From Trichuris trichiura (taxonomy: Eukaryota; Nematoda; Enoplea; Trichinellida; Trichuridae), in NCBI GenBank assembly GCA_037903355.1, contig JBAJFE010000031.1:124001-188000 (forward strand): 64,000 bases of DNA. Reading direction: 5' to 3'. Below the pieces are notes generated by a model that saw nothing but the letters and a program-made list of their open reading frames with translations, searched no databases and was not told the DNA's origin. The position numbers and the translations under genes were made by a program. Of this stretch, positions 52,101 to 63,740 are shown one piece after another (positions within the stretch are counted from its first letter, which is position 1; each line of letters opens with the position of its first letter).

Positions 52101-54281
52101 TTACGCTGCCATCATGTCCTGAGAAAAGGCAGCCTCCTTTGACTGCTTGACAAACTGCTGGCGAAAGGTGGACACATTTGAAGTGAATCTAAACTATTCG
52201 CAGGTACAAAAATCGCTTGAATACCGTATACACACTCATCCTTGTTCGCTGCGTACAAATTGCGAGGTAGCTTCGTCAACTCGTCCATCAGTTCGCTAAC
52301 GAAATTTTGCTGAGACGGCGGAAGCGAGACGATGAGCTGCAACTTCAGACGACTATAATAATCCTCCAACAAAAGGATTAAGCCCAAAATTGGACGAGAC
52401 ATTGAATAATGGCAACGGCATTCGTCGAAGAGTACAGCGTTCAGCAGTGAGGACAAAATCTTAAATGGAATTTGTCTAACAACGAATGGAACTTTCCATT
52501 GTTTGGTGACCACCTCTTGAAGGACCTGAGGCTTTTCGCGAATCACCTTAAGCGAGTTGTCGTTTTCCATTAAACCGGAAGTGACCGAAATTGCTTCCCC
52601 TCCGACGCCATAATATCTCTGATACATATGGCTAACAACCTTATCGACAGTTGCGCACGCAGGAATCACTATGTCAGTGTCTGCAAGAAGAACAACCTTA
52701 TTTGCGAGCTGACAAAGCGACGTAGGGCACATAAATCGTACTCGGTGAATTGACACCGTCCAGCAGAGTTTGCAGGACGTACACAAGCACGTCTGGTTTC
52801 AAATTTGTTACGAAAACAACGTAATCTTGGACCAACGCTTCAAGGAAATCGTGATAGGTCTTCGCCAGCTTTGGGTAAACCTGCAAATCACAAAACAAAA
52901 ATACAGCATGCAACAGCAAAACTGTGACAACACTTAACGAGAAATTGTTCGCGTCCAATGTCCAAAGCCATTTCGAAAAACATGCGCAAAGCATCGTCAA
53001 TTGACGAGTCACCGTACAAGGAGAAAACGCCAAAGTTTATGCAGTTACCAGTGAAAATCGATCGGAGCATAGCAAAGCACAGCATCATGCCTTTGTAGCG
53101 GATGTTGTATATGTGCTCTTGAGGGATGCCCGTCGTAGGCAACAGTCTGCTACCTTAGAAATTGACAAGCAAAACAACTTTCTCAAAGACAATTGCAACG
53201 TTTGGCCCCTTACCATAAACGGTGATGAGCTTGGAAAAATCTCTGGCAAGTAAGTAGCCAGTTGGCACCGATAAACTGTACTGAACTCGCTGAGAACGAT
53301 TGGTGCCTATTTCGATGCAGAACCGTAAAATCGGAGACACAACAGACGAATCCATATACCACAGCTGGCAGTCAAAAGGATTAAACATACCAGACGGAAT
53401 GAAAGGATAATCACTCACCTCGCAAGCGCGAAGAAATACTTGAAAACATCTCGGATATCTACAAATCATTAATCAGATGCCAGTCGGCATCAAGCTATTC
53501 CAACTTACATAAGTTCAAATGCGGTTCCGTATGCTTGTTTGGTCGACAAAGAAGCAAAGACTCCCCTCAAGTCTCTAGCCAAAGCGGTGACAGCTTTCTA
53601 CAGAAAACAGCCTAATCAAACAACAGCACAGAGCGGGAAAATTGTCAGAGCTTTCCTGACGTTCCTTGTTTCCCGAAGGCTTCAAAATTATTTAAATATG
53701 CATTCCTATTTTAAAAAGCTGTTAGGGTTAAAATCCCGAATGGGTCTAAGTTCTGAACAAGTCGAGAAACGCACAGCAGAGGGTGGTCTCGCGTTAGTTC
53801 TGCATCGGCATCTTCTAGATAAGAAATGTATTTGAGTAGAGGCGTTATTATACTGCTCTCGTTTATTAGATCACTAACTTCGGACAAGGCCAGTAATGAC
53901 TCTACTCAATTATATTCCGTATCCAGAAGATGCCAGCGCAGAACTGCCACAAGGTTAACGCTTACAGTGTATTTTCGACCTGTTCAAAATTTTGACCGCC
54001 ATTGGTTTCCAAAAATGAGGTTTTACTACCACCCAAACACTTACACGCCCATTATACCAAGTAATATACATATCAACGTGAGCTTTAAAAAAGCAAAGCG
54101 AGTTAACTTGAAAGGCAAAGGAGCGCCTGGCATACTTACTTTACTTCCTTCTTGAAAAAACAATGACGAATCGTTGACTGAGATCACATCGTAAAGACCA
54201 TCAATGGCAACTAAACAAGCAGATACTGACATAATGTGGAGATGACATAACAATTCATGCGCCATAAAGCAAAACAGTGGT

Positions 54282-54361
<80 letters not shown>

Positions 54362-54669
54362 TTCAATTTCATTGATGATCTTTCAAGTTGTTTGGCTGCG
54401 TCAAGGCAAAGTGCGCCGTGAGCACTGAGGATGTTCTTGAAAACTGGATGTTTTGTAACGGGTTGAATTTTCATGGTTGTAAGGTCTTCTACGGCTTTTC
54501 CCGTTTGAACAATAAAACAGTTGAGTGCGTTGATATCTGTACTTTGCTTAATAACGGCTCATCCATCCGTTGGTAGAGCAGTTGTTTAGTTTAATTACAG
54601 ATAACAGCACAACGAAAAAACGGGAAAAGCCGTAGAAGACCTTACAACCATGAATAATAATAATAATAA

Positions 54670-54714
<45 letters not shown>

Positions 54715-54882
54715 AGTAGAACCTCCATAAGTTGACCACCCAAGGGACCGGGAAAAACTGGTCAACATAAGAGGCTGTGGGTATATTATATTATTAACGT
54801 GCGGACCAACCAAGTGGTCAAAATTTGGTCAACTTAGGGAGGTGGTCGACATAGAGAGGTGGTCAACTTCGGAGGTTCTACT

Positions 54883-54981
<99 letters not shown>

Positions 54982-55240
54982 TTTTTATTCTGTTTTTTTC
55001 ACGGAATTTTGGAACCCGTTCTTCTAAAAGTTTATTTTGGGGCGGCTTGCAACCATAAAGACCGACCCGACTGGGGGTACAATTACGCTGATGACGGGCC
55101 ACGGAGAGGCCCGAAAGCTCCGTTAGTTTTTTAAAATAAAATAAACTTTTAGAAGAACGGGTTCCAAAATTCCGCGAAAAAAAACAGAATAAAAATTTAC
55201 AATACCCGTTACGAAGAGGGGGAAAAAAAGAAAAAAAAGA

Positions 55241-55307
<67 letters not shown>

Positions 55308-55463
55308 GTAATAATAATGAAAATGTGGTTTCTTGGTACGGGAGCGTATGTTTTCATAATGCAAAAGTTTTATTACGGAATTTTTCCCGTTTAATGTGAT
55401 AAATTACTCCGGAGCTTTCGGGTCGACCGAGACCCGTCTTCAGCGGTTGTGAGTTATGGATGC

Positions 55464-55545
<82 letters not shown>

Positions 55546-58500
55546 GCAAGCGATGTATGGCACTATACCTGCAAACCAAAGCCACATCAATACAGTAAGA
55601 CATCACTAGCAGTGGTCTGCAGCTGAAGGTAAAATTGCTGTTTTTTAAAATATTTAGTTTGCATATAAAAAAAGCGCAGTTTTAAAACTGCGCAGAATTT
55701 AAAAAATGAATACTATATGCTGCTTATTCGTAATTAAAACTCAAGATTTTGATAGTAGCATAGTTAGGTCTGCTTATTGTGAACACTAAGTTTAACCGTG
55801 CGGCAAACGACACGAAAAACATCGTCTTTTGCTATCCTTATTTTCGGTGGAACATATTCAACGAAAGTAATATTTTATACAAAATAGGTTACTACCATCT
55901 GCGCACAATAGTAGGCAACACAACGATGCAAAGTTACTTCCATTATCGACTTATTTCGTGCGTTCATTTTGATTTCTTAAATGCAATTAACATAGCTACA
56001 TTACGTCGTTTGAAATGACAAATTTTAAAAGCAGTGATTTCGAGAAAAGGCATAACGAAGAATAATAGATAGGGCTTTTAAGTTGATGATAGGCAAACCA
56101 GTTTCAAAATTTAAGTGCCAAAGTGCGCAGCTTGCAGAATGAAACAAATCATACGGTCAGAATTCAACATGATACTTGCAGTCAGAATACAGTAAGAAAA
56201 TACAGTAGAACCTCCATAAATTGACCACTCAAGGGACCGGGAAAAACTGGTCAACATAGGAGGTGGTCAACATAAGAGGTTGAGGGTATATTATATTATT
56301 AACGTGCGGACCAACCAAGTGGTCAAAATTCGGTCAACTTAGGGAGGTGGTCGACATACAGAGGTGGTCAACTTCGGAGGTTCTACTGTAATACAAAAGT
56401 AAGAAAAGACATTCCGGTTAAAAACGCTAACTTAAAATAAACGGAGGTCGTTCATGCATAATCTAATGTTTAGCTGCTCATTTGTGATTCATTGATTTTT
56501 ATACCTGTAAGAGGCCGCAGAAATTGTTTTAAACGGTCTGACAGTTCCTCATCCGATACGTAACAAACCATGCTAACGAGGGTTTCGTAAAGGGCCGTTC
56601 TCAACTTCAACGTTTTCAAATCTCCATCCCGACTAAGAGCTAAGAACTGATCCAGCTAAAAAAAGACGACAGATTCTTTTTGTCAAACTTTAAAAAACAC
56701 AGAATTGAAGACGCACCGAATGGTTAGCCACGACGTATTGCATTTGAGGCAGAGACAGCAATGTTTTACTAGCTTTGTAACCCATACTCATTCCTTTCAA
56801 AAGCTCGATCGAGTGTAGAATTAAGTCTTCGTGCCCAACGAAGGTTTTCAAATTGTGAAGCCTAAAAGTAGCTTTTTTCCAATCCGGAGAGAATAAGCAC
56901 TCAAAAAACAAGCTCTTACACTTTGTCCAAAACGACGGACAAAACTGAATTACCTTCCGGCAAGCCGAGCGACCGAGAAATTTGTTCGCATACCTAAATG
57001 CAGCGAAAGGTTTTAAAACTAAAAAGAAATATAGTTCAAAATGAACGCACGTACATCGGCTGAATTGGCCGAATTGTCGGACAAGTAGGTTTTCCGAAAC
57101 TGATGAAGAAACCACAAATAAGCCATCTCCATTATGTTAGAGAAACGTCTTTGGCTTTGCGTCGAGCCTGTTACTCGTATCAGCTGAAGAACCCTGAAAG
57201 ATTACCGCGTTTGAAAATTGAAGAAAAATTAAAAGACAAAATGGAATGTGGCAAATGCTAACCTGCATATCATTTCACCGTCTTTTGAATCGTTCCCGCT
57301 CGAAGCGACCGAATGACTTCTACCGGAAATAGCGGAACCGATCATGTATAGCGTCCACACCAACTTGCCTAGAATGAATTAAAGTCGATACGATCGTCAT
57401 ACGCATTCTTCCAACAGCAAATACAAAGAACATAAAGTGTAATTATTTTTGCCAAGGCTTTTTGGTCATAAGTATTAGTCAGCAAACTTAGGCGTCTTCA
57501 AATTTATTTAGAAAACGCCTCTGACTAAAACGTAAGCATAGAAAGCAGATATGAAGCATTAGCTTTTATTAAGCCTTAAAGAAATGTCGAATGAACGACG
57601 CTGCTATCGCAGACTTTGCGGAAAAACTACTCACTTTCCACTATAGATGTTTGAATACTTTCCGACTGTTGCGTAAAGCTCATATTGTAAGCGCCGACAA
57701 GTTGATCAAAACTCTGCAGTAACCATTCGGCACTACTCGCATAGTGGTACCGACAAAAGGTGGAAAATTGGTCCATTTGGTCCCACAGCAGAGTGAAATC
57801 ATTAAGTTCTCTAACTGCATTTCTGTATTAGAAAACATCCCATTGATCGCCCAACAAAGAATGGACACAAAAAGTGTACTCTTGCAAAACGTCAACTCGC
57901 TCTAATCGACTCTCAATGAAGGCGCGCGTAATAATGGAAGCGGCTTTCTCCAAAGCTTGCTTGTTTTTCCCATCGCGGAAATAGGCCAAACATGAGATCA
58001 TCAAGTCCCAATAAGCCAACAAATAGTGTAAACCGCCCGGCGGAAAATCAACAGTCTGAAATGAAAAGGCCATACGCAAAAAACGATTTGCATTGTGCTC
58101 CTACCATGAAGCTTTTTACACTGAAATCCGCTGTCTTATCAACAAATTTGTCAAAACAGGAAGCACTGGTGAATTCGGACAGCTGGTGAGTGTTCTTGAG
58201 GCGACAAAGTAAAAGACAAAAATGGTGCGACGTCTCGGGTGCAGATGGTACCTAAATTCACTCAATGGGTATACTGTACAAGCGCTAAATTCAACAATAG
58301 TCACTCTGTTGCTGCTCAGCATTTCTATAACGCTCTCCATCATTTCCAAGAGCATTTCGGTCCGCTTTTTACAGTCAAACAAAGTTCTTCTGATCGAAGC
58401 TACCTGCACCAAGCAGTTCAACGCCTAAGAACTAAGCTAAAAGGCTATTTCAACTCGAACCACGTGCTTACCAATTCTTCAACAACCGGTATATGCATGT

Positions 58501-60194
58501 AAATTGTATGGTAAAGCTTGATAACGTCAAATGAAAAAAATACTAAAACATAAGCTGGCAATTTCTGACGGAAACTATGATGTAACCAACCGTCGCGCCA
58601 AGAAGAAGGAATCAAAACTACGATAGATTCGTCTCGTTCATCGGTTCCACGAGAACTTGCAAATTCAAAGCTCAGACAAGCTAAGGATAATGCCAACACT
58701 CCAACCAACAAAGACCTCTTTTAAAGTAGGCAACACAGTAGGCATATTCGAAGAATGACTGTATCAATGAACTTTACCTGATCTGTGTCTTCCACGTTGA
58801 AACTGATTACATTTTCGGCGACGGACTTCAGCAAACCAATACTGACTTTATAAATATCGAGTAAATAAGTATCTCTGAATGAAGCTGCCACTTTCAACTG
58901 TCTTCCAACCAAACAACTTTGATCAAGCTAAACAAGTCAGGGAGAAAACATTGCCAGGCAACACTTACAACGTCAAACCAAAATTACAATTTGAAAACTT
59001 TACGCAGTAACTATTCACCTATCTTGAACATTCTTAACTAATACTATACTATTAATCTTGAAAAATTGCAAACGCGTAATACGATCTATCAACAAAAATT
59101 TGCAAGTTTAAAAAGATGACTCATTTACGTTTCATAAACGGGTCGCACACACAGTTTGAAAACATTTGAAGTACTGTAGCATCACGTAAGGGAAATAAAG
59201 TTAGCGGAGGAAAAAATTGCAACATATACTAATTTTGCACTATTTCAACCGATCACGTAGCAGTTATTTTTATTAATTCCGTGTCTATGAATTCTTAAGT
59301 TAGACATACGATCATTATTTACAGCGTTTCTGAAAAAACCAATCGTCTTCAATCCCGAGTAGATTTATGATTGATATGAGATGCTTTTTAAAGGACTATT
59401 ACCTGTCCCATTTCCAAGACAAGACTTCTTAACAATTCAACAGCGATTGAGCAACTTTCCATGGAACCCTGCAATTCCAGAGCAGTCAGGCAACAGCTAC
59501 AATAAGCAAACCGCACTTTTCATACCTCGTTCAATTCTATAACGCGTTTGACGGCAACTTGGAATTGCATTTCACCGTTGGAATCAAAGTTAAACCATGA
59601 AACTTTGACCAGTCTGCAGAACAACTGCAAGAAACGAAAACGTGACATTGATACAAAGCAAAATGAATAACGTACGTCTATAAGACTCTTGAGGACCAGA
59701 CGTTCGGCACTCCGACGAGAAAACAGATAATTCAACAAAAATGAAACTAAAAATACAAATGCGTTGTGCGTATTGGTGTTTTACACGAGAACTGACGAAG
59801 CTGTAAGCGTTGCTCCACTGGAACTGCTCCACTTCGAGAGATGACCACTTTTAAGGCGGCTGCCAGGAAAACACATCCGTACACATCCTGAAAATCAGCT
59901 AAGAGCAGCAATGTAAACAGTATTCATTCCTAAAAAGCAAATGAGCTCGTTTATACGTTCATACCGTTCTTTCCAACAGCAGGTGAACATTAGCGAAAAC
60001 TTCTGGTCGCTTGCAAAACTCAGATAACGCTTTGTCAGCGGCATAGCGCTTTTCATTGTCCGTCGCTTGAAGTAGCTCTTGACAAATTGCATCGAAATAC
60101 TGAGGCAAGACAAAAGAAGCTAATTTACTTCGAAGAAAATTCAATCACAGCTTTTATGATAACCAACCTGCAAATCACTATCGGAGAGAGCCAT
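52101..60194 (-). CDS. XPO7: exportin-7 (RanBP16 family nuclear transport receptor)
   Basis: Placed exons: 60194-60168, 60099-59965, 59887-59785, 59746-59676, 59624-59526, 59468-59403, 58927-58778, 58717-58472, 58424-58305, 58251-58105, 58055-57880, 57822-57635, 57368-57263, 57193-57055, 56993-56920, 56861-56717, 56655-56505, 53597-53509, 53458-53419, 53364-53214, 53153-52939, 52880-52742, 52680-52236 (may hold a 51-nt in-frame intron near its middle), 52188-52101. That gives about 1103 residues plus one short exon I could not place between 56505 and 53597, where the phases require it. The importin-beta-like HEAT protein aligns with human XPO7 (1087) throughout: ATDNEKRYAADKALSEF, VAASFRDTYLLDIY, CLVQVASIRRTLF, NRSQRVQYSLS, NFGVFSLYGD, DECRCHYSMSRPILGLIL, ending SQDMMAA. 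It moves cargo through nuclear pores with Ran-GTP. The 2.9-kb intron is a transposon hotspot. Confidence 0.93.
53721..54015. repeat. fold-back element in XPO7 intron
   Basis: Arms about 53721-53823 and 53917-54015 are imperfect reverse complements (for example TTCTGCATCGGCATCTTCTAGA against CCAGAAGATGCCAGCGCAGAA). Related to the hairpin at 51.25 kb. Confidence 0.7.
54285..54361. repeat. (TAA)n microsatellite
   Basis: About 25 TAA units inside the XPO7 intron. Confidence 0.97.
54653..54712. repeat. (TAA)n microsatellite
   Basis: About 20 units with one AAA interruption; directly abuts the MITE at 54714. Confidence 0.96.
54714..54883. mobile_element. pogo/Tigger-like MITE, copy 1 (170 bp)
   Basis: Terminal inverted repeats CAGTAGAACCTCC...GGAGGTTCTACTG with TA on both sides, the pattern of pogo/Tigger-type Tc1-mariner elements. 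The interior repeats GGTCAACATA/GAGGTGGTC units. Inserted within a (TAA)n array. Confidence 0.92.
54884..54981. repeat. (TAA)n microsatellite
   Basis: About 32 units; the MITE at its left probably split one longer array. Confidence 0.97.
54982..55195. mobile_element. inverted-repeat element with hammerhead in the loop
   Basis: Arms 54982-55038 and 55138-55195 are near-perfect reverse complements (57 bp, about two differences) around a 99-nt centre that contains the hammerhead motif at 55085-55123. Flanked by (TAA)n arrays at 54884-54981 and 55241-55318. No coding capacity. Confidence 0.88.
55085..55123 (+). ncRNA. minimal hammerhead ribozyme motif B
   Basis: ACG stem I strand, core CTGATGA, stem II CGGGCC/GGCCCG, GAAA, AGCT, C, then CGT. 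Compared with the other copies, both stem I (ACG/CGT for CCG/CGG) and stem II (C-G for T-A) have changed on both sides, keeping pairing. Confidence 0.85.
55241..55318. repeat. (TAA)n microsatellite
   Basis: About 26 units with one TAG near its right end. Confidence 0.96.
55408..55447 (-). ncRNA. minimal hammerhead ribozyme motif C
   Basis: Minus strand: CCG, CTGAAGA, CGGGTC/GACCCG stem II, GAAA, AGCT, C, CGG. Lies 17 bp from the next (TAA)n array. Confidence 0.85.
55464..55545. repeat. (TAA)n microsatellite
   Basis: About 27 units, adjacent to hammerhead motif C. Confidence 0.97.
56203..56388. mobile_element. pogo/Tigger-like MITE, copy 2 (186 bp)
   Basis: Nearly identical to the copy at 54714-54883, but with one extra internal GGTCAACATA-type unit. 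TA on both sides. Lies 117 bp beyond the end of an XPO7 exon, within the intron. Confidence 0.92.
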
Positions 60195-61003
60195 TAAGTC
60201 CGTCCGTAGTGGAGAAACCGGCAGCTGAACAAAAGAACGAGAAAGGAGAATTTGCAAGAAGTTAGTCTGAAAATCAGATCATTTAGGGAACAGTTAGTTC
60301 AATGGATAACTTGCAAATAAGCTAAACAAGCACGGCGAGCCTACTCAAAGTGTAGAAAGGCAATGTGACTCCTAAAAAATTCATTAAAACACCATTCGCA
60401 GCGGGAAAAAGTAAACCGCGCTTTATATTACAAAACAGTCAAAGCAGAGCGCCAAAGTTGAAACCGCTTAGCGTCTTTCCGCTGTTTGCCTACAGTAACG
60501 CGATAATGAGTAACAAGTTGAATCAATTTCGTCGAACCATAGCAATTCGTCCAACGGATTATACAACAATTACGTCCGCAGAACCGGAGAACGAAATGTT
60601 GCTCAGTATTAGACATATCACTGTATCTGCTAGCTGTGGAGACGTAGGTGACTGAAACCGCGGTTCACAGTAGATAAACTGAGTTTGTAAGCTGTGAGAG
60701 CAAATTTTTCATTCGGAGGTATTGGGAAGGCTAATACCTGAAGGCTATAAAACTGGCAATACATTCTCTGAAGCGTAACTTCGACCGCAGCGACAAGAAA
60801 GGCAAACCATTAATACTACTATTTCAGCGCATTCGTACCAAGTTTAAACAATCACATCTTTTCGTAACCGACGTCCACTTTACCTGCATCCTCTTTTTGA
60901 TGTTGTCAGGGCAATAAGAGCCTGTTCAGTTTTTTTAATTATTGGAAAAGACAGTTAAAAACTAACAATAGCAAATGTGGACAACGACTAATATATATGA
61001 TAT
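60195..61003. other. upstream of XPO7
   Basis: Expected XPO7 promoter/5' UTR. TTTTGTTCAG about 30 bases upstream of the ATG, read on the minus strand, looks like a splice or trans-splice acceptor. The frame at 60365-60655 (plus) has no recognised family. Confidence 0.4.
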
Positions 61004-61221
61004 TGTAACGGTAGAGATAAGCAGGTACGACAGAATGCAGGTACGAGGTGGGCGGTAGACACACGTCAGGAGTCGGAGAGTCAGAGAGAGAGAGCAGTTA
61101 GTAGTCTTCGCGGACGCTCGTTGTGGGGTGATCCGCGCCTTCGGTGTCGCTGATGTTATTTGTGTGCACGCGGCGTGTTACTGTGAATAAAAGGCTTGAA
61201 GAGACTCAGTGGTTTTTTACA
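61004..61221. mobile_element. putative solo LTR (218 bp)
   Basis: Starts TGTAACGG and ends TTTTTTACA (TG...CA rule), has ATAT immediately before and after as a 4-bp target duplication, and contains a polyadenylation signal-like AATAAA near its right end. No internal retroelement sequence adjoins it. The family (Gypsy or BEL type) cannot be told. Confidence 0.65.
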
Positions 61222-61237
61222 ATATTTATAATTTAAG

Positions 61238-61277
61238 ACCGCTGAAGACGGGTCACGATTGACCCGAAAGATCCGGA
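61238..61277 (+). ncRNA. minimal hammerhead ribozyme motif D
   Basis: CCG, CTGAAGA, CGGGTC/GACCCG stem II, GAAA, then AGAT instead of AGCT, C, CGG. The change breaks the self-complementary stem III, so this copy is probably weakened. Confidence 0.78.
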
Positions 61278-61282
61278 GAAAT

Positions 61283-62960
61283 AAAAATTTTTAAACGGGA
61301 TATACATTCCGTACAAGAAACAGTTTAATTTGACGAACTTTGAGAAACGCGCCCCGAAATATATCGTATGCCAACGGAACGTAGGTAACACGATGAGAGC
61401 GTTCAAATGCTTGATGGTCAAGCTGGAGTACAATTTTGCCTTAGGCTCAGGTGACATACACTCTTCGTGTCCCACCGGATACAGCGAGCAGCAAGAGTTT
61501 ATAATTTTCTTGTTAATTCACCTGCATTCCACTGTAGGATACTGTAGAGTTTGGCGGCAATTTGAATCATGGATGGGAATGAGCATTTTATAATTCTAAA
61601 GTAAAAATATGAAGTTCTGCGTGCTCACGCTCGCGTAGTGCATACTGTGCCTATTCAAATTAGCAGTTATTATCACAAAGCTAATAAATATGCTGAACTG
61701 AATGAAGCTTGGGTGAAGAACAGTTTATAGCAATAGATTTTTTTACTATTCTGAACAGAGAACTGTAGATCAACAGGAACTCGTTTACTCGCTCTTGCAG
61801 AATGAGAAAAATGTAAGCACAGTAGGAAAGAGTGGAAAGCGTGATAGGCAAAGGAAGCCTTGTACAGTATGACGCTGTTGCGAGCAGCGGTCACACAAAT
61901 ACCCCCAGATTTTCCGGTTTGTCCGTTACCTAGTCGGGAAATCTCTTGAAAAACATTTACATGGTCGAGTGATTTCTTGCTTGTCCTGGTGCATTTTTCT
62001 ATCCTCGAAATCAAGCTCCTTGCGTTCGCCATCTGTCGCTCAGGTCTTTTGCCATAAAGCAGAGTACATCAACCGAACCCAAAACAGATACGTGACTCTG
62101 AGAGACTAGCGAAGAAGTCGTCTGCCATTTTGCCAGTTAGTTTCATCATTCCTGTTTACATCGCTGCTTCTTGAATATGGGAGTGGTTTAATCTGATCGT
62201 TATAAGTACTTTCCCGTTTCGTAGATCCTATTTTCTTCAGGCACCCATGATAAATGCTTAGAAGAGCCGATCCAGCGCTGACAGTCCGTCCATCTTCTCA
62301 TGCGCTACTTTCAGTGGGTCACCTACAGGCTGCCTGAGCAGTTCTACTGCGCTCACGCAGGACGCAAACAGCCTGCTTAGTGACTCGGCAGTCACTTCCG
62401 TAAGGCAATCTGCTGATCAAAGTTGCACTGCAGAGCTAAAGCCTTCTCGTTTGCTGATTAATAAAGCCATTGTCAATCTTATTTTCTTTTAATCAGCTTT
62501 CCATTCAAGCCGGCATGAATTCCAATCAACTTATCCCAATGAACTTTGAACGAGTAAAATGCTGCATTACGCGGGCTGCACTACTGATCGTGAGGAAATA
62601 ATGAGACAAAATATTTTTCAAAACCTTACACCACATCCATTGGTTTATCGAAGCTCCTATTGACGAAGCGTTTTCTTGCGCTTGCTCAACGGTGAGGTCA
62701 ATTCCAAAACATGCAATGAACGATCGGTTAAACTTTACTAGCCAACGGGTTCGACGAGGCTACCCATAATTGGATTGGCGGAACCCTTCCGGATTTGCAA
62801 AAAGATTGCCTTCTTTGAAGCAAAGTTTCATTCGGCACATCGTTGCTGCCAAGGTAGCATAGCGCTTTGTCATTGTCGCTCTCCGGTGAAATCAATTGTG
62901 ATAAAGTTTCCTTCCGAGTCGAGTTTCTTTTACGGAAAGCTTGTCCCGTTGATAATATTT
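61283..62960. other. unassigned sequence
   Basis: No gene recognised. Part of it may be remains of Penelope-like copies linked to hammerheads D and E, but I see no reverse transcriptase motifs here. Confidence 0.35.
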
Positions 62961-62972
62961 TTTATTAATATT

Positions 62973-63010
62973 CCGGAGCTTTCGGGTCAAACAAGACCCG
63001 TCTTCAGCGG
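62973..63010 (-). ncRNA. minimal hammerhead ribozyme motif E
   Basis: Minus strand: CCG, CTGAAGA, CGGGTC/GACCCG stem II with 6-nt loop, GAAA, AGCT, C, CGG; TATTAATA occurs on both sides and could extend stem I. It lies 3' of the GIY-YIG coding region on the same strand, where Penelope-like elements carry their ribozyme. Confidence 0.87.
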
Positions 63011-63260
63011 TATTAATATAGAGCAATGAAGTAACGAAAATTCACGGTGTTAAAATGATGTAATGGGTGTTGCGCAGGGATGTTTTAACTGTTTAAAGTC
63101 GAATGTTTTAAAGTAGATTTCCTTGTGTCCTCATTTTCTGTCCGTCAGCTAGCCATTTTTCTTGTTGTAGATATGTGTTGTTCTTCAGAAATTTCATTTT
63201 AAGGTTCTTCTCCATTTTTTGTTGGTTTTCATCAGTGGTTCTTTGTTTTCCTTTGTGTAT

Positions 63261-63740
63261 TTAGTCAAGTGAGCAGCATCTAGAGCGGGTGACAATGTTT
63301 GCCCATAGTTCGTTTATTTCTGCTCCTTGATCTCTATTGTACGTCTCATTGTGTCTGATGTATAGAGCTTCTTTGATTTTCCGTAGGCGTAAATTGCTTT
63401 CGTAGCATAAGACTTTCGGATGGAGAGTCTGGTTGCAATGTGCGGCGTGTTCCACGACCGCGGGGGCCTGTATTGCTTTGTCCATGGTAGTTTTTGAGTT
63501 CGATATTTTTCTTCCACGTCGTCTTGCAGGGTTGGTGTCGTTGCTGAGAATTTTTTGCGTTTTTATAGGTGGTAAGACCTTTCATATGTTCGTTGAATCT
63601 ATGTTCTAAGGTGTTTCCCGTTTCCCCGATGTACACTCCAGAACAAGGGCATTTGATTGCGTAGACCAGCCCTGTTCTTTTGTTTTTTGGGATTTTGGTT
63701 TTGTCATTCCGGAAAATGGTCCTGAGGTTGGGGAAGCTTT
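63261..63740 (-). pseudogene. GIY-YIG endonuclease domain of Penelope-like element
   Basis: Read in order: NLRTIFRNDKTKIPKNKRTG, LVYAIKCPCSGVYIGETGNT, HRFNEHMKGL, then after a frame change near 63.48 kb VVEHAAHCNQTLH, RKIKEALYIRHN. The GIY-YIG signature (VY...YIGETG), the Arg of the HRF block and the Glu of KEALYI are present. This domain nicks target DNA for retrotransposition. The frameshift suggests an inactive copy. Confidence 0.88.

Noticed and set aside
53539..53835. 98-codon plus-strand frame inside XPO7
   Set aside because: Overlaps a verified XPO7 exon on the opposite strand and a fold-back repeat; no family.
60365..60655. 96-codon plus-strand frame upstream of XPO7
   Set aside because: No recognised domain, no splice context, and a basic composition typical of random frames here.
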